The notes: generated by a model from the letters alone, not told the origin. Positions 7,227-16,877 are shown, numbered from the stretch's first letter. The stretch is DNA of 64,000 nt from Pectobacterium versatile (GCF_020166435.1 NZ_JAINZP010000001.1:1-64000), one strand, 5' to 3'. Numbers and translations are program-made.

Positions 7227-9143
7227 ATGCCAAGTAAAGGTGTGGATTTTGGTGTTTATGTTAATGGTCTTGGTCTTGGTGTATTAGGATTAAAATATGA
7301 TGCAGGAAGTAAAAATCCTGATTTTAGAAAAGAATTTTTTGCAAACGATTTGTTTCAATTTAATCAACTTGAAGTCAATACAGATTTACCTTTCCATGTG
7401 ACAGGATCGTTTTCTTGGGTTATTGGCAGTGCGCCTCCCCATCGTCGCAAAGCTGAAATAAATGGTCTCACTGGCAATATGAGTGGAGACTTTGAAGACA
7501 TGATGAAAACGCCTTCAATAATAAATAGAACGTCTGCAATATCTTATGGTTTCTACGATGCAGGTTCTGGTTCTTCTGGCTTAACTAATAGGGATCAGAC
7601 TTATGTGTATCTGACAGTTAATATGAATAATTGGATGGGGAGAGCCGCAGAAAAAAATCCAAGTTTTAAATCATCACCATTTTACAATTTTGCGTTGGCG
7701 GGTTCTCATGATGCAGGCTCTTTCGATTTAAAAGCCTTGGATAAAATACTTAATAACAGTGCTTTATTAACTGCATTTCTAGGTTTTTTGGCGCCTTTTT
7801 TAGGCGTTACGGTTCCAATTTTAGTGGCTTTAGGGCTACCCAAAATTAGGCGAGCATTAATAGGATTATCTGTTACTCAAAAAGATAATATCACTACCCA
7901 GCTAGATTTAGGATGTCGTTATTTTGATTTCAGACCAGGAAAACTCCCCTCTCCATTCAACTCTGTAGCACCTGAAATTTACCATATACATTCATTTATA
8001 CCGGGATACTCCCTGACTTTTTTCCTGACTGATGTATTGGCGTGGCTTGAAAACCATCCAACTGAGATTGTTGTGGTCAGCTTGAACAGACAGGGTTTCA
8101 TTGACGCAATAATAGAGCCAAAACAGGAAGAGTTAGAATCCATCGTATCAACAGTAAATCGTAGATTCAAAAATATTATAAAGATAGGAAATGCATCAGA
8201 TCTAGGTGCCAGTTACGAGAACCTCATTGCTGAAAACAAAAGATTAATCTTTCTAAACCAAATTGCAGACTGGAATGTAGCACCAAAATATGACTCATAC
8301 AGCGATGCTGATTACAGCACATTAAACCCTGATAATGTTATTAAGGCGCTAAAACGCATCAAACCAACGCCCCCAGCAGGGGATGCTTATACCGTTCTTC
8401 AGCTTCAGGATACGGCGACTAATGCAATTAATTGGCCAGCATATATCGCTTCTGGGCTTTTCGCCCTTAGCGATGCCTCTTCCGTGTTAATGTCAACAAA
8501 ATTAAGTTTTGATAAAGCAACTTATCCGTGGATATCAAGTAATGCTGCCAAAATAGCACCTAAAAAATTACCATTAATTTTCCTAAATGATTTTGTTGAT
8601 AATGCACTGGCATTTATTGCATCAAATGTAACATTACAGCGCATTGAACAGAGTAAAGAATATTTCACTATTGAATCTGTGAACTTCGAAAATGTATTTT
8701 TACGAATAGATGGTTCGGGAAGTAACCAACAAAATTCTGCAGGATTCGGCACCGTTAATGCACAGTATGGGCCTCCTGGAGAGTATGAGAAATTTTCAAT
8801 TGAAACGGATGAAAATAATATTAGCCGAATACGTTCCTTAGCGTTTCCTAATGTTTATTTACGTCTGGATGGAAATAATGTAAACGAAAATATTTATTCA
8901 GGATCTGGGATTGTTAATTGCCAATATACTCCTCCCGGCCCTTGGGATAGATTTTATATAGAAAAAAATAGTGAAGAAAACTTTACTATTAGATCAGTGC
9001 AGTTTCCGGATGTTTATTTACGTTTGGATGGATCAAATATAGACAAATTCAATCCTAATGGTGCTGGGGTTGTAAATGGCCAATATACTCCTCCAGGCCC
9101 TTGGGAAGTTTTTAAAATTAAAAAATTCAGTGATAACCAATAG
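7227..9143 (+). CDS. PI-PLC X-domain protein with C-terminal trefoil-like repeats (possible toxin or effector)
   Basis: 638 residues. The region from about 150 carries PI-PLC X features: ALAGSHDAGSF with catalytic-type His161, CRYFDFRPG (230-238), and a second histidine in YHIHSF (H253/H255). Enzymes of this family cleave the glycerol-phosphate bond of inositol phospholipids. A hydrophobic stretch (about 179-205) is inserted between the two motifs. Residues 1-145 are unassigned. From about 478 to the end, three copies of a 50-residue unit (FPNVYLRLDG ... GVVNxQYTPPGPWExFxI) suggest a fascin-like beta-trefoil for binding. No signal peptide is seen. The gene is distinctly AT-rich against its neighbours and stands alone, which suggests transfer. 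A role as secreted toxin or effector is inference. Confidence 0.75.
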   Translation: MPSKGVDFGVYVNGLGLGVLGLKYDAGSKNPDFRKEFFANDLFQFNQLEVNTDLPFHVTGSFSWVIGSAPPHRRKAEINGLTGNMSGDFEDMMKTPSIINRTSAISYGFYDAGSGSSGLTNRDQTYVYLTVNMNNWMGRAAEKNPSFKSSPFYNFALAGSHDAGSFDLKALDKILNNSALLTAFLGFLAPFLGVTVPILVALGLPKIRRALIGLSVTQKDNITTQLDLGCRYFDFRPGKLPSPFNSVAPEIYHIHSFIPGYSLTFFLTDVLAWLENHPTEIVVVSLNRQGFIDAIIEPKQEELESIVSTVNRRFKNIIKIGNASDLGASYENLIAENKRLIFLNQIADWNVAPKYDSYSDADYSTLNPDNVIKALKRIKPTPPAGDAYTVLQLQDTATNAINWPAYIASGLFALSDASSVLMSTKLSFDKATYPWISSNAAKIAPKKLPLIFLNDFVDNALAFIASNVTLQRIEQSKEYFTIESVNFENVFLRIDGSGSNQQNSAGFGTVNAQYGPPGEYEKFSIETDENNISRIRSLAFPNVYLRLDGNNVNENIYSGSGIVNCQYTPPGPWDRFYIEKNSEENFTIRSVQFPDVYLRLDGSNIDKFNPNGAGVVNGQYTPPGPWEVFKIKKFSDNQ

Positions 9144-9202
9144 TTGCATCTTGAGGCTGACACGGGTCTTTTGAGGTGCTTTGCCTTGTTGTATTAGGGC
9201 AA

Positions 9203-9235
9203 TAAAAAAGCAGGTAAGTTGACTTACCTGCTTTA
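9203..9235. terminator. Bidirectional terminator between the PI-PLC-like gene and fadL
   Basis: GCAGGTAAG and CTTACCTGC pair around TTGA at 9210-9231. On the minus strand the stem is followed by six Ts, and on the plus strand by TTTA, so it serves the convergent fadL best. Confidence 0.88.
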
Positions 9236-9274
9236 TCACGTTCTGAGTAGTAGAGAGTAGAACGCGTACTTTAT

Positions 9275-10543
9275 TTAGAACGCATAGTTAAAGTTCACGC
9301 CGTACAGCCAGGCTTTACCTTTAGAGGTAAAGTCATATTGAACAGCACTGAAGGCGCCAGGTGCACGTTCGCTGATATTAACGCTCTTACCATGCATGTA
9401 GGACACACCAACATCAACTGATGCGTCTTTATTGAAGGCATAGGTGGTGCCTGCGCTCAACCAGAAACGATCCTGATCGGGGATCGAGATAGAACGTCTA
9501 TCGGCAGGTACCGGGCTGTCATCAAACGCGATACCGCTACGGAACGTCCAGTTATCGTCATGATAATAGGTGGTACCGAGTGCGATACGGTAAGCATCAC
9601 GGAAGTGTTCTTCTTTCTGGAACAATGTGTTACCACTGTTCCCCGTTGCTTTCAGCTCCTGAAACTGGCTCCAACTGGTGTAGGTTAAGCTGTAGTGAAC
9701 CGCCCACTTCGGTGCCACGCGGTGGTAGGCAGACGCTTCCCACATTTCTGGCAGATTCAGAGTCAGCTTGCCAGGGATTGTCGCGCCATTGAGGGCTCCT
9801 TGCCCAGCGGGCAGTTGGTTACTGTAGTCACCGTTAAAGTCAATGTCGACTTTGGAACGATAGGTCAGGCCGACGCGGTTGTTTTCATCGATTTCGTACA
9901 GGATGCCGGCGTTCCAGCCGTAGCCCCACTCTTTACCTTCCAAACGTGCAATTTCTGTGGTGCGTGGCAGTGCCGGGCTGAGATCGCCGAGATGACGCAC
10001 AATTTTTGCATCAGCATAAACGGCGTTAACCCCTAAACCAAAGCTGAAATGCTGGTTCAGGCGATAGGCGGCGCTCAGATTCAGGTTTGATGTCAACAGG
10101 TCGGTCTGGCCGCCGATAGAACCTGCGGCATAGTTATCATTGAATTCCGTTGCTAAGCCATAGTTGGTGGTGGCAGAAGCGCCAACCGCCCACTGCTCAT
10201 TCAGCGGCATGATGAAGTGTAGGTTCGGCACCCAGGCGTGCGGCGCAATATTTTTGGCGCTGGTATCTTGCCCAGTCAGGGAGTTTTTTCCCTGAACATC
10301 AATATCTGGGTTGATATAGGTAACACCACCGGAGAAGGACGGGCGGTCAAACATGGTCATGGTCGCAGGGTTACGGCTACCGGAGGTCGCATTATCAGCG
10401 ACGGCACCTTCACCAGAAAACGCACGTCCCAGACCAGATGATGAGTATTCATTTAGCTGGAAACCAGCTGCGGACACATTTGCTGAAAACAGGGCCACCG
10501 CAACAGCAATTGTGGATTTTTTGAACAGGTTTTTCTGGTTCAT
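9275..10543 (-). CDS. fadL: Long-chain fatty acid outer-membrane channel FadL
   Basis: A 422-residue outer-membrane beta-barrel that takes up long-chain fatty acids. The signal peptide ([24 protein letters not shown]) is followed by mature [19 protein letters not shown], containing the hatch region and the NPA motif (SRNPATM) typical of FadL. It ends in the aromatic YGVNFNYAF expected for barrel insertion. The ATG at 10543 with AGAGG upstream is preferred to a TTG two codons earlier. A FadR-like site lies about 86 bp upstream. It is divergent from yfcZ, as in E. coli. Confidence 0.97.
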   Translation of the reverse strand: MNQKNLFKKSTIAVAVALFSANVSAAGFQLNEYSSSGLGRAFSGEGAVADNATSGSRNPATMTMFDRPSFSGGVTYINPDIDVQGKNSLTGQDTSAKNIAPHAWVPNLHFIMPLNEQWAVGASATTNYGLATEFNDNYAAGSIGGQTDLLTSNLNLSAAYRLNQHFSFGLGVNAVYADAKIVRHLGDLSPALPRTTEIARLEGKEWGYGWNAGILYEIDENNRVGLTYRSKVDIDFNGDYSNQLPAGQGALNGATIPGKLTLNLPEMWEASAYHRVAPKWAVHYSLTYTSWSQFQELKATGNSGNTLFQKEEHFRDAYRIALGTTYYHDDNWTFRSGIAFDDSPVPADRRSISIPDQDRFWLSAGTTYAFNKDASVDVGVSYMHGKSVNISERAPGAFSAVQYDFTSKGKAWLYGVNFNYAF

Positions 10544-10628
10544 GACCAAAACCTCTTTATATGCTTGTTATTTAACGTTGTTACACGAGGTAACAAGGGA
10601 CGCGCATTGTAGGGGGCGCACTCAGCCT

Positions 10629-10645
10629 GACAAATCAGACCAGTT
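10629..10645 (-). promoter_or_regulatory. FadR operator upstream of fadL
   Basis: On the minus strand the site reads AACTGGTCTGATTTGTC, close to the FadR consensus (A-CTGGTC-GA--TGTT). FadR represses fadL in E. coli. Confidence 0.75.
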
Positions 10646-10923
10646 GCCAAAGTATAAGTTGGGAATACGATAATGTTGCTTTTGTGTATTCGAAATATTT
10701 CTATAATGATGCAAAATTTAGATCTACTTAACGTTTTGGTTAATTTGTGTGAAGAGATGTGACTCAATTTTACTGCCGCATAACACCATAATGTGATTGA
10801 TATCACTAAAATTACTGGTCAGCATGAAGTGCTAGCACTGCTTCAGGATGAGGGAGTAAAATATAAGGAAGATAAAAATATTTGAACTGGATCAAATCTC
10901 CCGCGTCTGAAGAGGAAAGTAGC

Positions 10924-11220
10924 ATGACGAACGTAATCAACAAATGCAGTGCTGAAGAAACCGCAGCCTGCTGCTGTGTCGATGTCGGCACAATCATGGA
11001 TAACACGGATTGCACGGCGTCTTACAGCAATGTTTTCGGCGGTCGTTCTGAGGCGGAAGCGGCACTGGCCGCGCTGACGGAAAAAGCGCGTGCGGTAGAG
11101 TCTGACCCTTGCGAAATCACCAGCACGCTGGAAGACGTAGACGGCGGCGTGAAACTGGATATTGATTTCACATTCAGCTGCCAGGCCGAAACGATGATTT
11201 TCCAGCTCGGCCTGCGTTAA
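10924..11220 (+). CDS. yfcZ: YfcZ/YiiS family protein (DUF406)
   Basis: A 98-residue small acidic cytoplasmic protein with the cysteine cluster TAACCCVDVGTIMDN near the N-terminus and EAEAALAALTEKA in the middle, matching YfcZ. Its function is not known. ATG at 10924 follows GAGG, whereas the longer frame from 10882 lacks such a site. It sits divergently beside fadL and upstream of the fad genes, as in E. coli, though here an ABC/amidohydrolase block separates it from fadI. Confidence 0.9.
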   Translation: MTNVINKCSAEETAACCCVDVGTIMDNTDCTASYSNVFGGRSEAEAALAALTEKARAVESDPCEITSTLEDVDGGVKLDIDFTFSCQAETMIFQLGLR

Positions 11221-11228
11221 GTATTCCT

Positions 11229-11271
11229 CTGGCAGGCATGGCCTTATCGCCTAGTCTGCCAGACCTTTTTT
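11229..11271 (+). terminator. Rho-independent terminator of yfcZ
   Basis: CTGGCAG and CTGCCAG pair around a 20-base loop that can itself fold, followed by ACC and a run of seven Ts. Confidence 0.82.
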
Positions 11272-11484
11272 TGCTTCTCCCTGCTGTTTCTCTCTTCTCC
11301 CTTTCATGCTGAATTGATGTTGTCCAACACGATAACGTGTTGCGCTGAAATTCATCCTTTCTTTCCCCTTCTGCCACGTCTTTAGCTAACAATCGCAATT
11401 GGATAGCATTTTTTGTTTCTGGTAGATAACTCTGTGATTCTATTTAATTTCAGTATTATTTTTTACATCAAGTAGAGTCCTGTT

Positions 11485-12510
11485 TTGATCAGTTTTGAGC
11501 ACGTTAGTAAATCGTTTACGACACAGGGTAAAACGCTTTATGCGGTGAAAGATGTCACGCTGGATATCGATAAAGGGGAGATATTCGGCATCATCGGGTT
11601 CAGCGGGGCGGGGAAAAGCACGCTGTTGCGTCTGGTTAATTTGCTGGAACAACCAACGGAAGGAAAAGTGACGGTTAACCAGCAGGATATTACCGCGCTT
11701 TCCGCAGAAGGGTTGCGCCAACTCCGGCGGCGTATCGGCATGGTCTTTCAAACGTTCAATTTATTTCAGTCGCGAACGGTGGCGGGCAATGTCGCCTGGC
11801 CGCTGCGTTTGGCTCGAATGGATCGCCAGCAGATACAGCAACGTGTTGATGAAGTGCTGCGCTTTGTCGGTCTGGAAGATAAGAAGGATCACTATCCCGA
11901 ACAGCTTTCTGGGGGACAAAAGCAGCGCGTTGGCATTGCCAGAGCGCTGGTCAGCTCACCGGATATTCTGATCTGCGACGAGGCCACCTCGGCGCTGGAT
12001 CCCGAAACCACGGAGGATATTCTTCAACTGCTGGAGAGTATCAATCGGCAATATAACATCACCATCTTGTTGATTACGCATGAGATGAATGTGATCCGTC
12101 GCATTTGCCACCGTGTCGCCGTTATGGAGCAAGGCCGCGTCATCGAACAGGGCCGCGTGGTCGATATCTTCACTCGCCCCGAGCATAAAACCACGCGCAA
12201 CTTTGTGCGTTCTATTTTTAACGATCGTCTTCCTCCTCGGTTATTACAAACGCTGCAATCACGTCATTCTGGCGCGTTATACCAGCTCATTTTTCATGAT
12301 GGTTCAACCAGCGTGCCGCTGCTGTCACAGACGGCACGCCTGCATCCGCTTATCGATTACAACATTATTTACGGCAACATCAGCGAGTTGCAGGGGGCAC
12401 TGTTCGGTAGCCTTATTGTGGAATTTATTGGCCCGCCGGACAGCATTGCTGCCGCGCTGGAAACACTGGCGCAAACGGTAAAAGTCAGGGAGGTGAGCGA
12501 TGAAGGTTGA
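11485..12510 (+). CDS. MetN-like ABC transporter ATPase with NIL domain
   Basis: A 341-residue ATPase of the methionine-type importer family. It has Walker A GFSGAGKST (about 38-46), signature LSGGQKQRVGIARAL, Walker B ILICDEATSALDPE and switch ITHEM, and a C-terminal NIL domain from about residue 255 that in MetN binds methionine and inhibits transport. It starts with TTG at 11485. The stop overlaps the permease start by 11 bp, so the two are co-translated. The linked amidohydrolase suggests the cargo is a modified methionine or related sulfur compound rather than free methionine. This is an inference. Confidence 0.88.
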   Translation: MISFEHVSKSFTTQGKTLYAVKDVTLDIDKGEIFGIIGFSGAGKSTLLRLVNLLEQPTEGKVTVNQQDITALSAEGLRQLRRRIGMVFQTFNLFQSRTVAGNVAWPLRLARMDRQQIQQRVDEVLRFVGLEDKKDHYPEQLSGGQKQRVGIARALVSSPDILICDEATSALDPETTEDILQLLESINRQYNITILLITHEMNVIRRICHRVAVMEQGRVIEQGRVVDIFTRPEHKTTRNFVRSIFNDRLPPRLLQTLQSRHSGALYQLIFHDGSTSVPLLSQTARLHPLIDYNIIYGNISELQGALFGSLIVEFIGPPDSIAAALETLAQTVKVREVSDEG

Positions 12511-13162
12511 TTGGACGACATTCTGGCAGACGCTGCTGGTTGCCACAGGCGAAACGCTGGCAATGGTGCTGGTGACCCTGTTGTTCGCCAGCGTGCTGGG
12601 TATTGGCTTGGGCCTGCTGCTGTTTCTGAGCCGCGCAGGTGGCTTGTTTGAGAATCGCGTGCTGTTTGTGTTGCTGAATCTGCTGATCAACATCGTGCGC
12701 CCCGTTCCCTTCATTATTTTTCTGGTCGCGGTCAGTCCGATGACGCGCATGGTTGTGGGCACCACCATCGGTATTGCCGCCGCCATTTTCCCCATGATTC
12801 TGGTTGCCGCCTGTGCGATTGCGAGGGTGGTGGAAAACAACCTGATGTCGGTCGACCCCGGCATGATTGAAGCTGCCCGCGCATTGGGAGCCACGCCTTT
12901 GCAAATCATTACTGGCGTGCTGATTCGGGAAGCTTTGGGCCCGCTGATTATGGGGCTGACATTTATTACCGTGGCGCTGGTCGATTTCTCTGCCGTTGCC
13001 GGAATGGTTGGCGGCGGCGGATTGGGAAATCTGGCGATGACCTACGGCTACAACCGGTTTAACACCTCCGTCATGGTGGTCACGGTGGTCATTCTGATTG
13101 TGTTGGTTCAACTGGCACAGCATGCGGGCAACTATTTCTCTCGTCGCATCATGCGGCGCTAG
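12500..13162 (+). CDS. MetI-like ABC transporter permease
   Basis: A 220-residue inner-membrane permease of the MetI type with five membrane segments. The cytoplasmic coupling loop EAARALGATPLQIITGV, which contacts the ATPase, is clear. The length agrees with MetI (about 217). ATG at 12500 lies within the end of the ATPase gene. Confidence 0.9.
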   Translation: MKVDWTTFWQTLLVATGETLAMVLVTLLFASVLGIGLGLLLFLSRAGGLFENRVLFVLLNLLINIVRPVPFIIFLVAVSPMTRMVVGTTIGIAAAIFPMILVAACAIARVVENNLMSVDPGMIEAARALGATPLQIITGVLIREALGPLIMGLTFITVALVDFSAVAGMVGGGGLGNLAMTYGYNRFNTSVMVVTVVILIVLVQLAQHAGNYFSRRIMRR

Positions 13163-13216
13163 AACGGCGTGTCAGGTGCGCGATATTCAAAACGGTATTC
13201 ATTTAAGGAGCGAACA

Positions 13217-14071
13217 ATGAAATGGCAAAAGATGGTATTGGGGGCGCTTTTGACGCTCTCCTTGCAGGCGGGTGCAGCACAAAAACCGGTGGACGTGACA
13301 ATCGGCGTGGCCGGAAGCGAAGACGCGTATTGGAAGGTACTGGCGCAAAAAGCGAAAGCGGAAAACATCAACATCAAACTCATCAGCTTTTCGGATTATG
13401 CATTGCCGAATAAAGCGTTGGCCAGCGGCGATGTCGATCTTAATGCGTTTCAACATCTGGCTTTCCTCAGCCAGTTCAACGTGAATAACCAACTGACGAT
13501 TGTGCCGATCGGCGCGACACAAATTGTGCCGATGGCGCTGTATTCGGAGAAGTATCGTGCTCTAGCGGATATCCCGCAGGGGGCGCAGATTGCCTTGCCA
13601 AACGATCCTTCCAATCAGGGACGTGCGCTCAATGTGCTGCAATCCTCTGGCTTATTGAAGTTAAAGGACGGCGCGGGCTTGCACGCGACGCCTGACGATA
13701 TTATCGAAAACCCGCGCAAACTGAAAATTCTACCGGTAGTCGCACAGCAGACGCCGCGCGTGCTGGCGGATGTGGCCGCTTCGGTGGTCAATCAGGGCGT
13801 GGCGGTCGATGCTGGTTTACCTGCCGATAAAATCCTGTTTCAGGACGATCCTACCGCACCGTCTGCGTTGCCTTACGTGAACGTGTTTGCCGCCCGTGAA
13901 AAGGATAAAGACAACCCGGTCTATCAGCGGATTGTGGCGTTGTATCACCAACCTGATGTGATCGCTGCGGTGAAAGAGGATACGAAAGGCGTTGCGGTTG
14001 TGGTGGATCTGCCAGCCAAAGATTTGCAGGACAAGCTCAAACAACTGGAAGACGATTTGAGAAAACAGTGA
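13217..14071 (+). CDS. MetQ-like periplasmic substrate-binding protein
   Basis: A 284-residue substrate-binding protein of the NlpA/MetQ family (VDVTIGVAGSEDAYWK, then DLNAFQHLAFL, then ALPNDPSNQGRALNVLQ). Its signal peptide ends LQAGA/AQ with no lipobox cysteine, unlike the usual lipoprotein MetQ, so it should be free in the periplasm. ATG at 13217 follows a strong AAGGAG; the frame opens further upstream without a site. The family binds methionine and related amino acids. Confidence 0.88.
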   Translation: MKWQKMVLGALLTLSLQAGAAQKPVDVTIGVAGSEDAYWKVLAQKAKAENINIKLISFSDYALPNKALASGDVDLNAFQHLAFLSQFNVNNQLTIVPIGATQIVPMALYSEKYRALADIPQGAQIALPNDPSNQGRALNVLQSSGLLKLKDGAGLHATPDDIIENPRKLKILPVVAQQTPRVLADVAASVVNQGVAVDAGLPADKILFQDDPTAPSALPYVNVFAAREKDKDNPVYQRIVALYHQPDVIAAVKEDTKGVAVVVDLPAKDLQDKLKQLEDDLRKQ

Positions 14072-14153
14072 GCCTTTCGCTTAAATCCAATTTGCTGAAG
14101 CCAGATTGCTTAACCATGCCAGCTAGCGCAACGATGACGTCAGGAGGCGCAAA

Positions 14154-15353
14154 ATGAGTGAATTAATCCCCCATCATCGCGGCATCATTCGGTCCCATGT
14201 TGAACAGGCCGCGCAGCGATATCTACAGGTCAGCCACCAGATCCATGCCCGGCCGGAGCTGGGCAATCAGGAGTATTTTGCCGCTGAAACCCTTACTGAT
14301 CTGCTGCGTGACGCGGGTTTTACCGTAACGCGGGATGTCGCTGGGCATGAAACGGGCTTCGTCGCGCGCAAAGGACAGGCAAACAGCGGGCCACGGATTG
14401 GCTATCTGGCCGAATATGATGCGCTGCCGGAGTTGGGGCATGCCTGCGGCCATAACCTGATCGGTACCAGCAGCGTGGCGGCGGCCATTGCGCTGTCCCA
14501 CGTTGTGGAGCAAACCGGCGGAGAGGTATGGGTATTTGGCACACCGGCAGAAGAGGGCGGTGCCAACGGCAGCGCCAAAGGAAGCTTTGCTGATGCTGGC
14601 GTGTTTGATGGCATTGATGCCGCGTTCATGATCCACGGTTCAGGTAAAACACAGCTGACTTCCGCTAGTCTGGCGGTCGATCCGCTGGATTTCCATTTTA
14701 CCGGTCGAGCGGCCCACGCGTCGGCCTCGCCGGAAGAGGGGATTAACGCGCTGGATGCGGTGATTCAACTCTTTACCGGCATCAACGCGCTACGACAGCA
14801 GTTACCGGGTGATACGCGCATTCATGGCATTATTACCCACGGCGGAGAGGCGCCGAATATTATTCCCGAGTATGCGGCCGCACGGTTTTATATTCGCGCT
14901 TCAACCTGGCAACGGGCGCAGGCCGTCAGTGAAAGAGTACGGGCGGTGGCGGAAGGGGCTGCGCTGGCGACGGGTAGTACGCTGAACGTTGAGCGATTCC
15001 AGAATCCCGTTAAGGATTTGATTATCAACCGACCATTGGACACTATCGTCGGAGAGGAACTGGTGGCGCTGGGTGAAGGGCTTTCTGATCAGCCGCGTCG
15101 TGGTCTCGGCTCAACGGATGCCGGTAATGCCAGCCACGTCATCCCCGTTAGCCATTGCTACATTAAAATTGGTCCTGACGATCTTATTGGCCATACGCCT
15201 GAGTTTCGTGAAGCTGCCGTTTCCCCACAGGGTGATCGTGCGTTGCTGGTGGCAGCACAGGCACTGGCGCTCTCGGGCTACCGCCTATTGACTGACCCTT
15301 CTCTGCTGGAAAGTGTGAAAGCGGACTTCCTTCGCACTCATTCTCCTTCCTGA
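14154..15353 (+). CDS. M20 family amidohydrolase (aminoacylase-like)
   Basis: A 399-residue metal hydrolase of the M20D amidohydrolase group, which removes acyl groups from amino acids or cleaves related amides. The metal motif LGHACGHNLIG, the catalytic glutamate in FGTPAEEGG, and a dimerisation domain (FTGRAAHASASPEEGINALDA) are visible. No signal peptide, so cytoplasmic. AGGAGG lies just before the ATG. It follows the MetNIQ-like genes by 82 bp in the same direction, which fits import of an N-acylated or amide-linked amino acid and intracellular release. The substrate is unproven. Confidence 0.88.
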   Translation: MSELIPHHRGIIRSHVEQAAQRYLQVSHQIHARPELGNQEYFAAETLTDLLRDAGFTVTRDVAGHETGFVARKGQANSGPRIGYLAEYDALPELGHACGHNLIGTSSVAAAIALSHVVEQTGGEVWVFGTPAEEGGANGSAKGSFADAGVFDGIDAAFMIHGSGKTQLTSASLAVDPLDFHFTGRAAHASASPEEGINALDAVIQLFTGINALRQQLPGDTRIHGIITHGGEAPNIIPEYAAARFYIRASTWQRAQAVSERVRAVAEGAALATGSTLNVERFQNPVKDLIINRPLDTIVGEELVALGEGLSDQPRRGLGSTDAGNASHVIPVSHCYIKIGPDDLIGHTPEFREAAVSPQGDRALLVAAQALALSGYRLLTDPSLLESVKADFLRTHSPS

Positions 15354-15491
15354 CGGCAATAGATAACGGATTGCTGCTGAAATCACCGTTTCAGCGGCGA
15401 TCCCGTGTGCCCTCCTAGCTGACAATCGCATACTCCTCACACTTTTATGTTGCGCTGCTTTGCGTAATGTAACTATCTGGTTAACAATGAA

Positions 15492-15508
15492 ATCAGGTCT
15501 GACCTGTT
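15492..15508 (+). promoter_or_regulatory. FadR operator upstream of fadI
   Basis: ATCAGGTCTGACCTGTT matches the FadR consensus core GGTC-GACCTGTT. It lies 55 bp upstream of fadI, where repression of beta-oxidation genes is expected. Confidence 0.7.
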
Positions 15509-15563
15509 GTGTGCATACTTTATTTTTAGTTAACGGGAATATTTTCGGTTAACAGGAGCGTTT

Positions 15564-16877
15564 ATGAGCGAGGTATTACCTCTGACAACCCGTCGTGGCG
15601 ATCGCATTGCGATCGTGAGCGGATTACGCACCCCATTTGCCCGGCAGGCAACGGCCTATCATGGCGTGCCTGCCATCGAGTTAGGGAAATTCGTCACCAG
15701 TGAATTACTGGTACGGACGGGTATCGATCCTAAGCTGATCGAACTATTGGTGTTCGGACAGGTGGTCCAAATGCCTGAAGCGCCAAATATTGCCAGAGAG
15801 ATCGTGCTCGGCACAGGCATGAGTGTGCATACCGATGCCTACAGCGTGTCGCGCGCCTGCGCCACCAGCTTTCAGGCGGTCGCCAACGTGGCGGAAAGCA
15901 TTATGGCGGGGACGGTGGAAGTTGGCATTGCTGGCGGGGCAGATTCCTCTTCTGTGTTGCCGATTGGTGTCAGCAAAGCCCTAGCGAGAACGCTGGTGGA
16001 TATGAACAAGGCTCGGACGCTGGGGCAGAAATTGAAACTGTTAAGTAGCCTGCGCCCGAAAGATTTGCTGCCGGTTGCACCCGCCGTGGCGGAGTATTCC
16101 ACCGGGCTGCGCATGGGTGATACCGCCGAACAGATGGCAAAAACCTACGGTATCACGCGTGAAGAGCAGGATGAACTGGCGCACCGCTCGCACAAGCTGG
16201 CGGCTCAGGCCTGGGAATCCGGCGTGCTGCGCGATGAAGTCATGACGGCTTACGTCCCACCTTATGACAAGGCGCTGAGCGAAGATAACAATGTGCGTCA
16301 TGATTCCGCACTGGATCAATATTCCCGCTTACGCCCAGCGTTCGATCGCCGACACGGTACGGTCACGGCGGCGAACAGTACGCCGCTGACGGATGGTGCG
16401 GCGGCGGTATTGATGATGAGTGAGTCTAAGGCCAAAAGTCTGGGGCTCACGCCGCTTGGCTACCTGCGCAGCTATGCATTCAGCGCCATCGGCGTGCAGC
16501 GTGATATGTTGCTGGGGCCGGCTTATGCCTCCCCGCTGGCGTTGGCAAGGGCCGGTGTGACGCTGGCCGATCTAACGCTCATTGATATGCATGAAGCCTT
16601 TGCCGCCCAAACGTTGGCAAATCTCAAACTGTTTGCCAGCGATGAATTCGCACGGAATCAACTGGGTAGAAACGCTGCGCTAGGCGAGGTGGATCGCGAC
16701 AAGTTCAATGTGTTAGGGGGATCTATTGCCTATGGACACCCCTTTGCTGCCACTGGGGCGAGGATGATTACCCAAACGCTGAATGAGCTGCGTCGTCGCG
16801 GCGGCGGGTTGGGATTAACCACCGCCTGCGCGGCTGGCGGGCTGGGTGCAGCAATGGTACTGGAGGTGACGCCATGA
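15564..16877 (+). CDS. fadI: 3-ketoacyl-CoA thiolase FadI
   Basis: A 437-residue thiolase, the beta subunit of the second (FadIJ) beta-oxidation complex. It cleaves 3-ketoacyl-CoA to acetyl-CoA and a shortened acyl-CoA. The nucleophilic cysteine lies in [10 protein letters not shown], the histidine block in [17 protein letters not shown], and the second cysteine in [13 protein letters not shown] near the C-terminus. AGGAG precedes ATG. The stop overlaps the start of fadJ (ATGA), so the subunits are coupled in translation. Confidence 0.97.
   Translation: MSEVLPLTTRRGDRIAIVSGLRTPFARQATAYHGVPAIELGKFVTSELLVRTGIDPKLIELLVFGQVVQMPEAPNIAREIVLGTGMSVHTDAYSVSRACATSFQAVANVAESIMAGTVEVGIAGGADSSSVLPIGVSKALARTLVDMNKARTLGQKLKLLSSLRPKDLLPVAPAVAEYSTGLRMGDTAEQMAKTYGITREEQDELAHRSHKLAAQAWESGVLRDEVMTAYVPPYDKALSEDNNVRHDSALDQYSRLRPAFDRRHGTVTAANSTPLTDGAAAVLMMSESKAKSLGLTPLGYLRSYAFSAIGVQRDMLLGPAYASPLALARAGVTLADLTLIDMHEAFAAQTLANLKLFASDEFARNQLGRNAALGEVDRDKFNVLGGSIAYGHPFAATGARMITQTLNELRRRGGGLGLTTACAAGGLGAAMVLEVTP

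Noticed and set aside
12485-13123. 212-codon minus-strand frame over the MetI-like permease
   Set aside because: His/Asn/Gln-rich translation typical of the complement of a hydrophobic gene; the plus-strand permease is clear.
15374-15393. GCTGAAA...TTTCAGC hairpin after the amidohydrolase gene as a terminator
   Set aside because: Stem is short and no T-run follows, so not reported as a feature.
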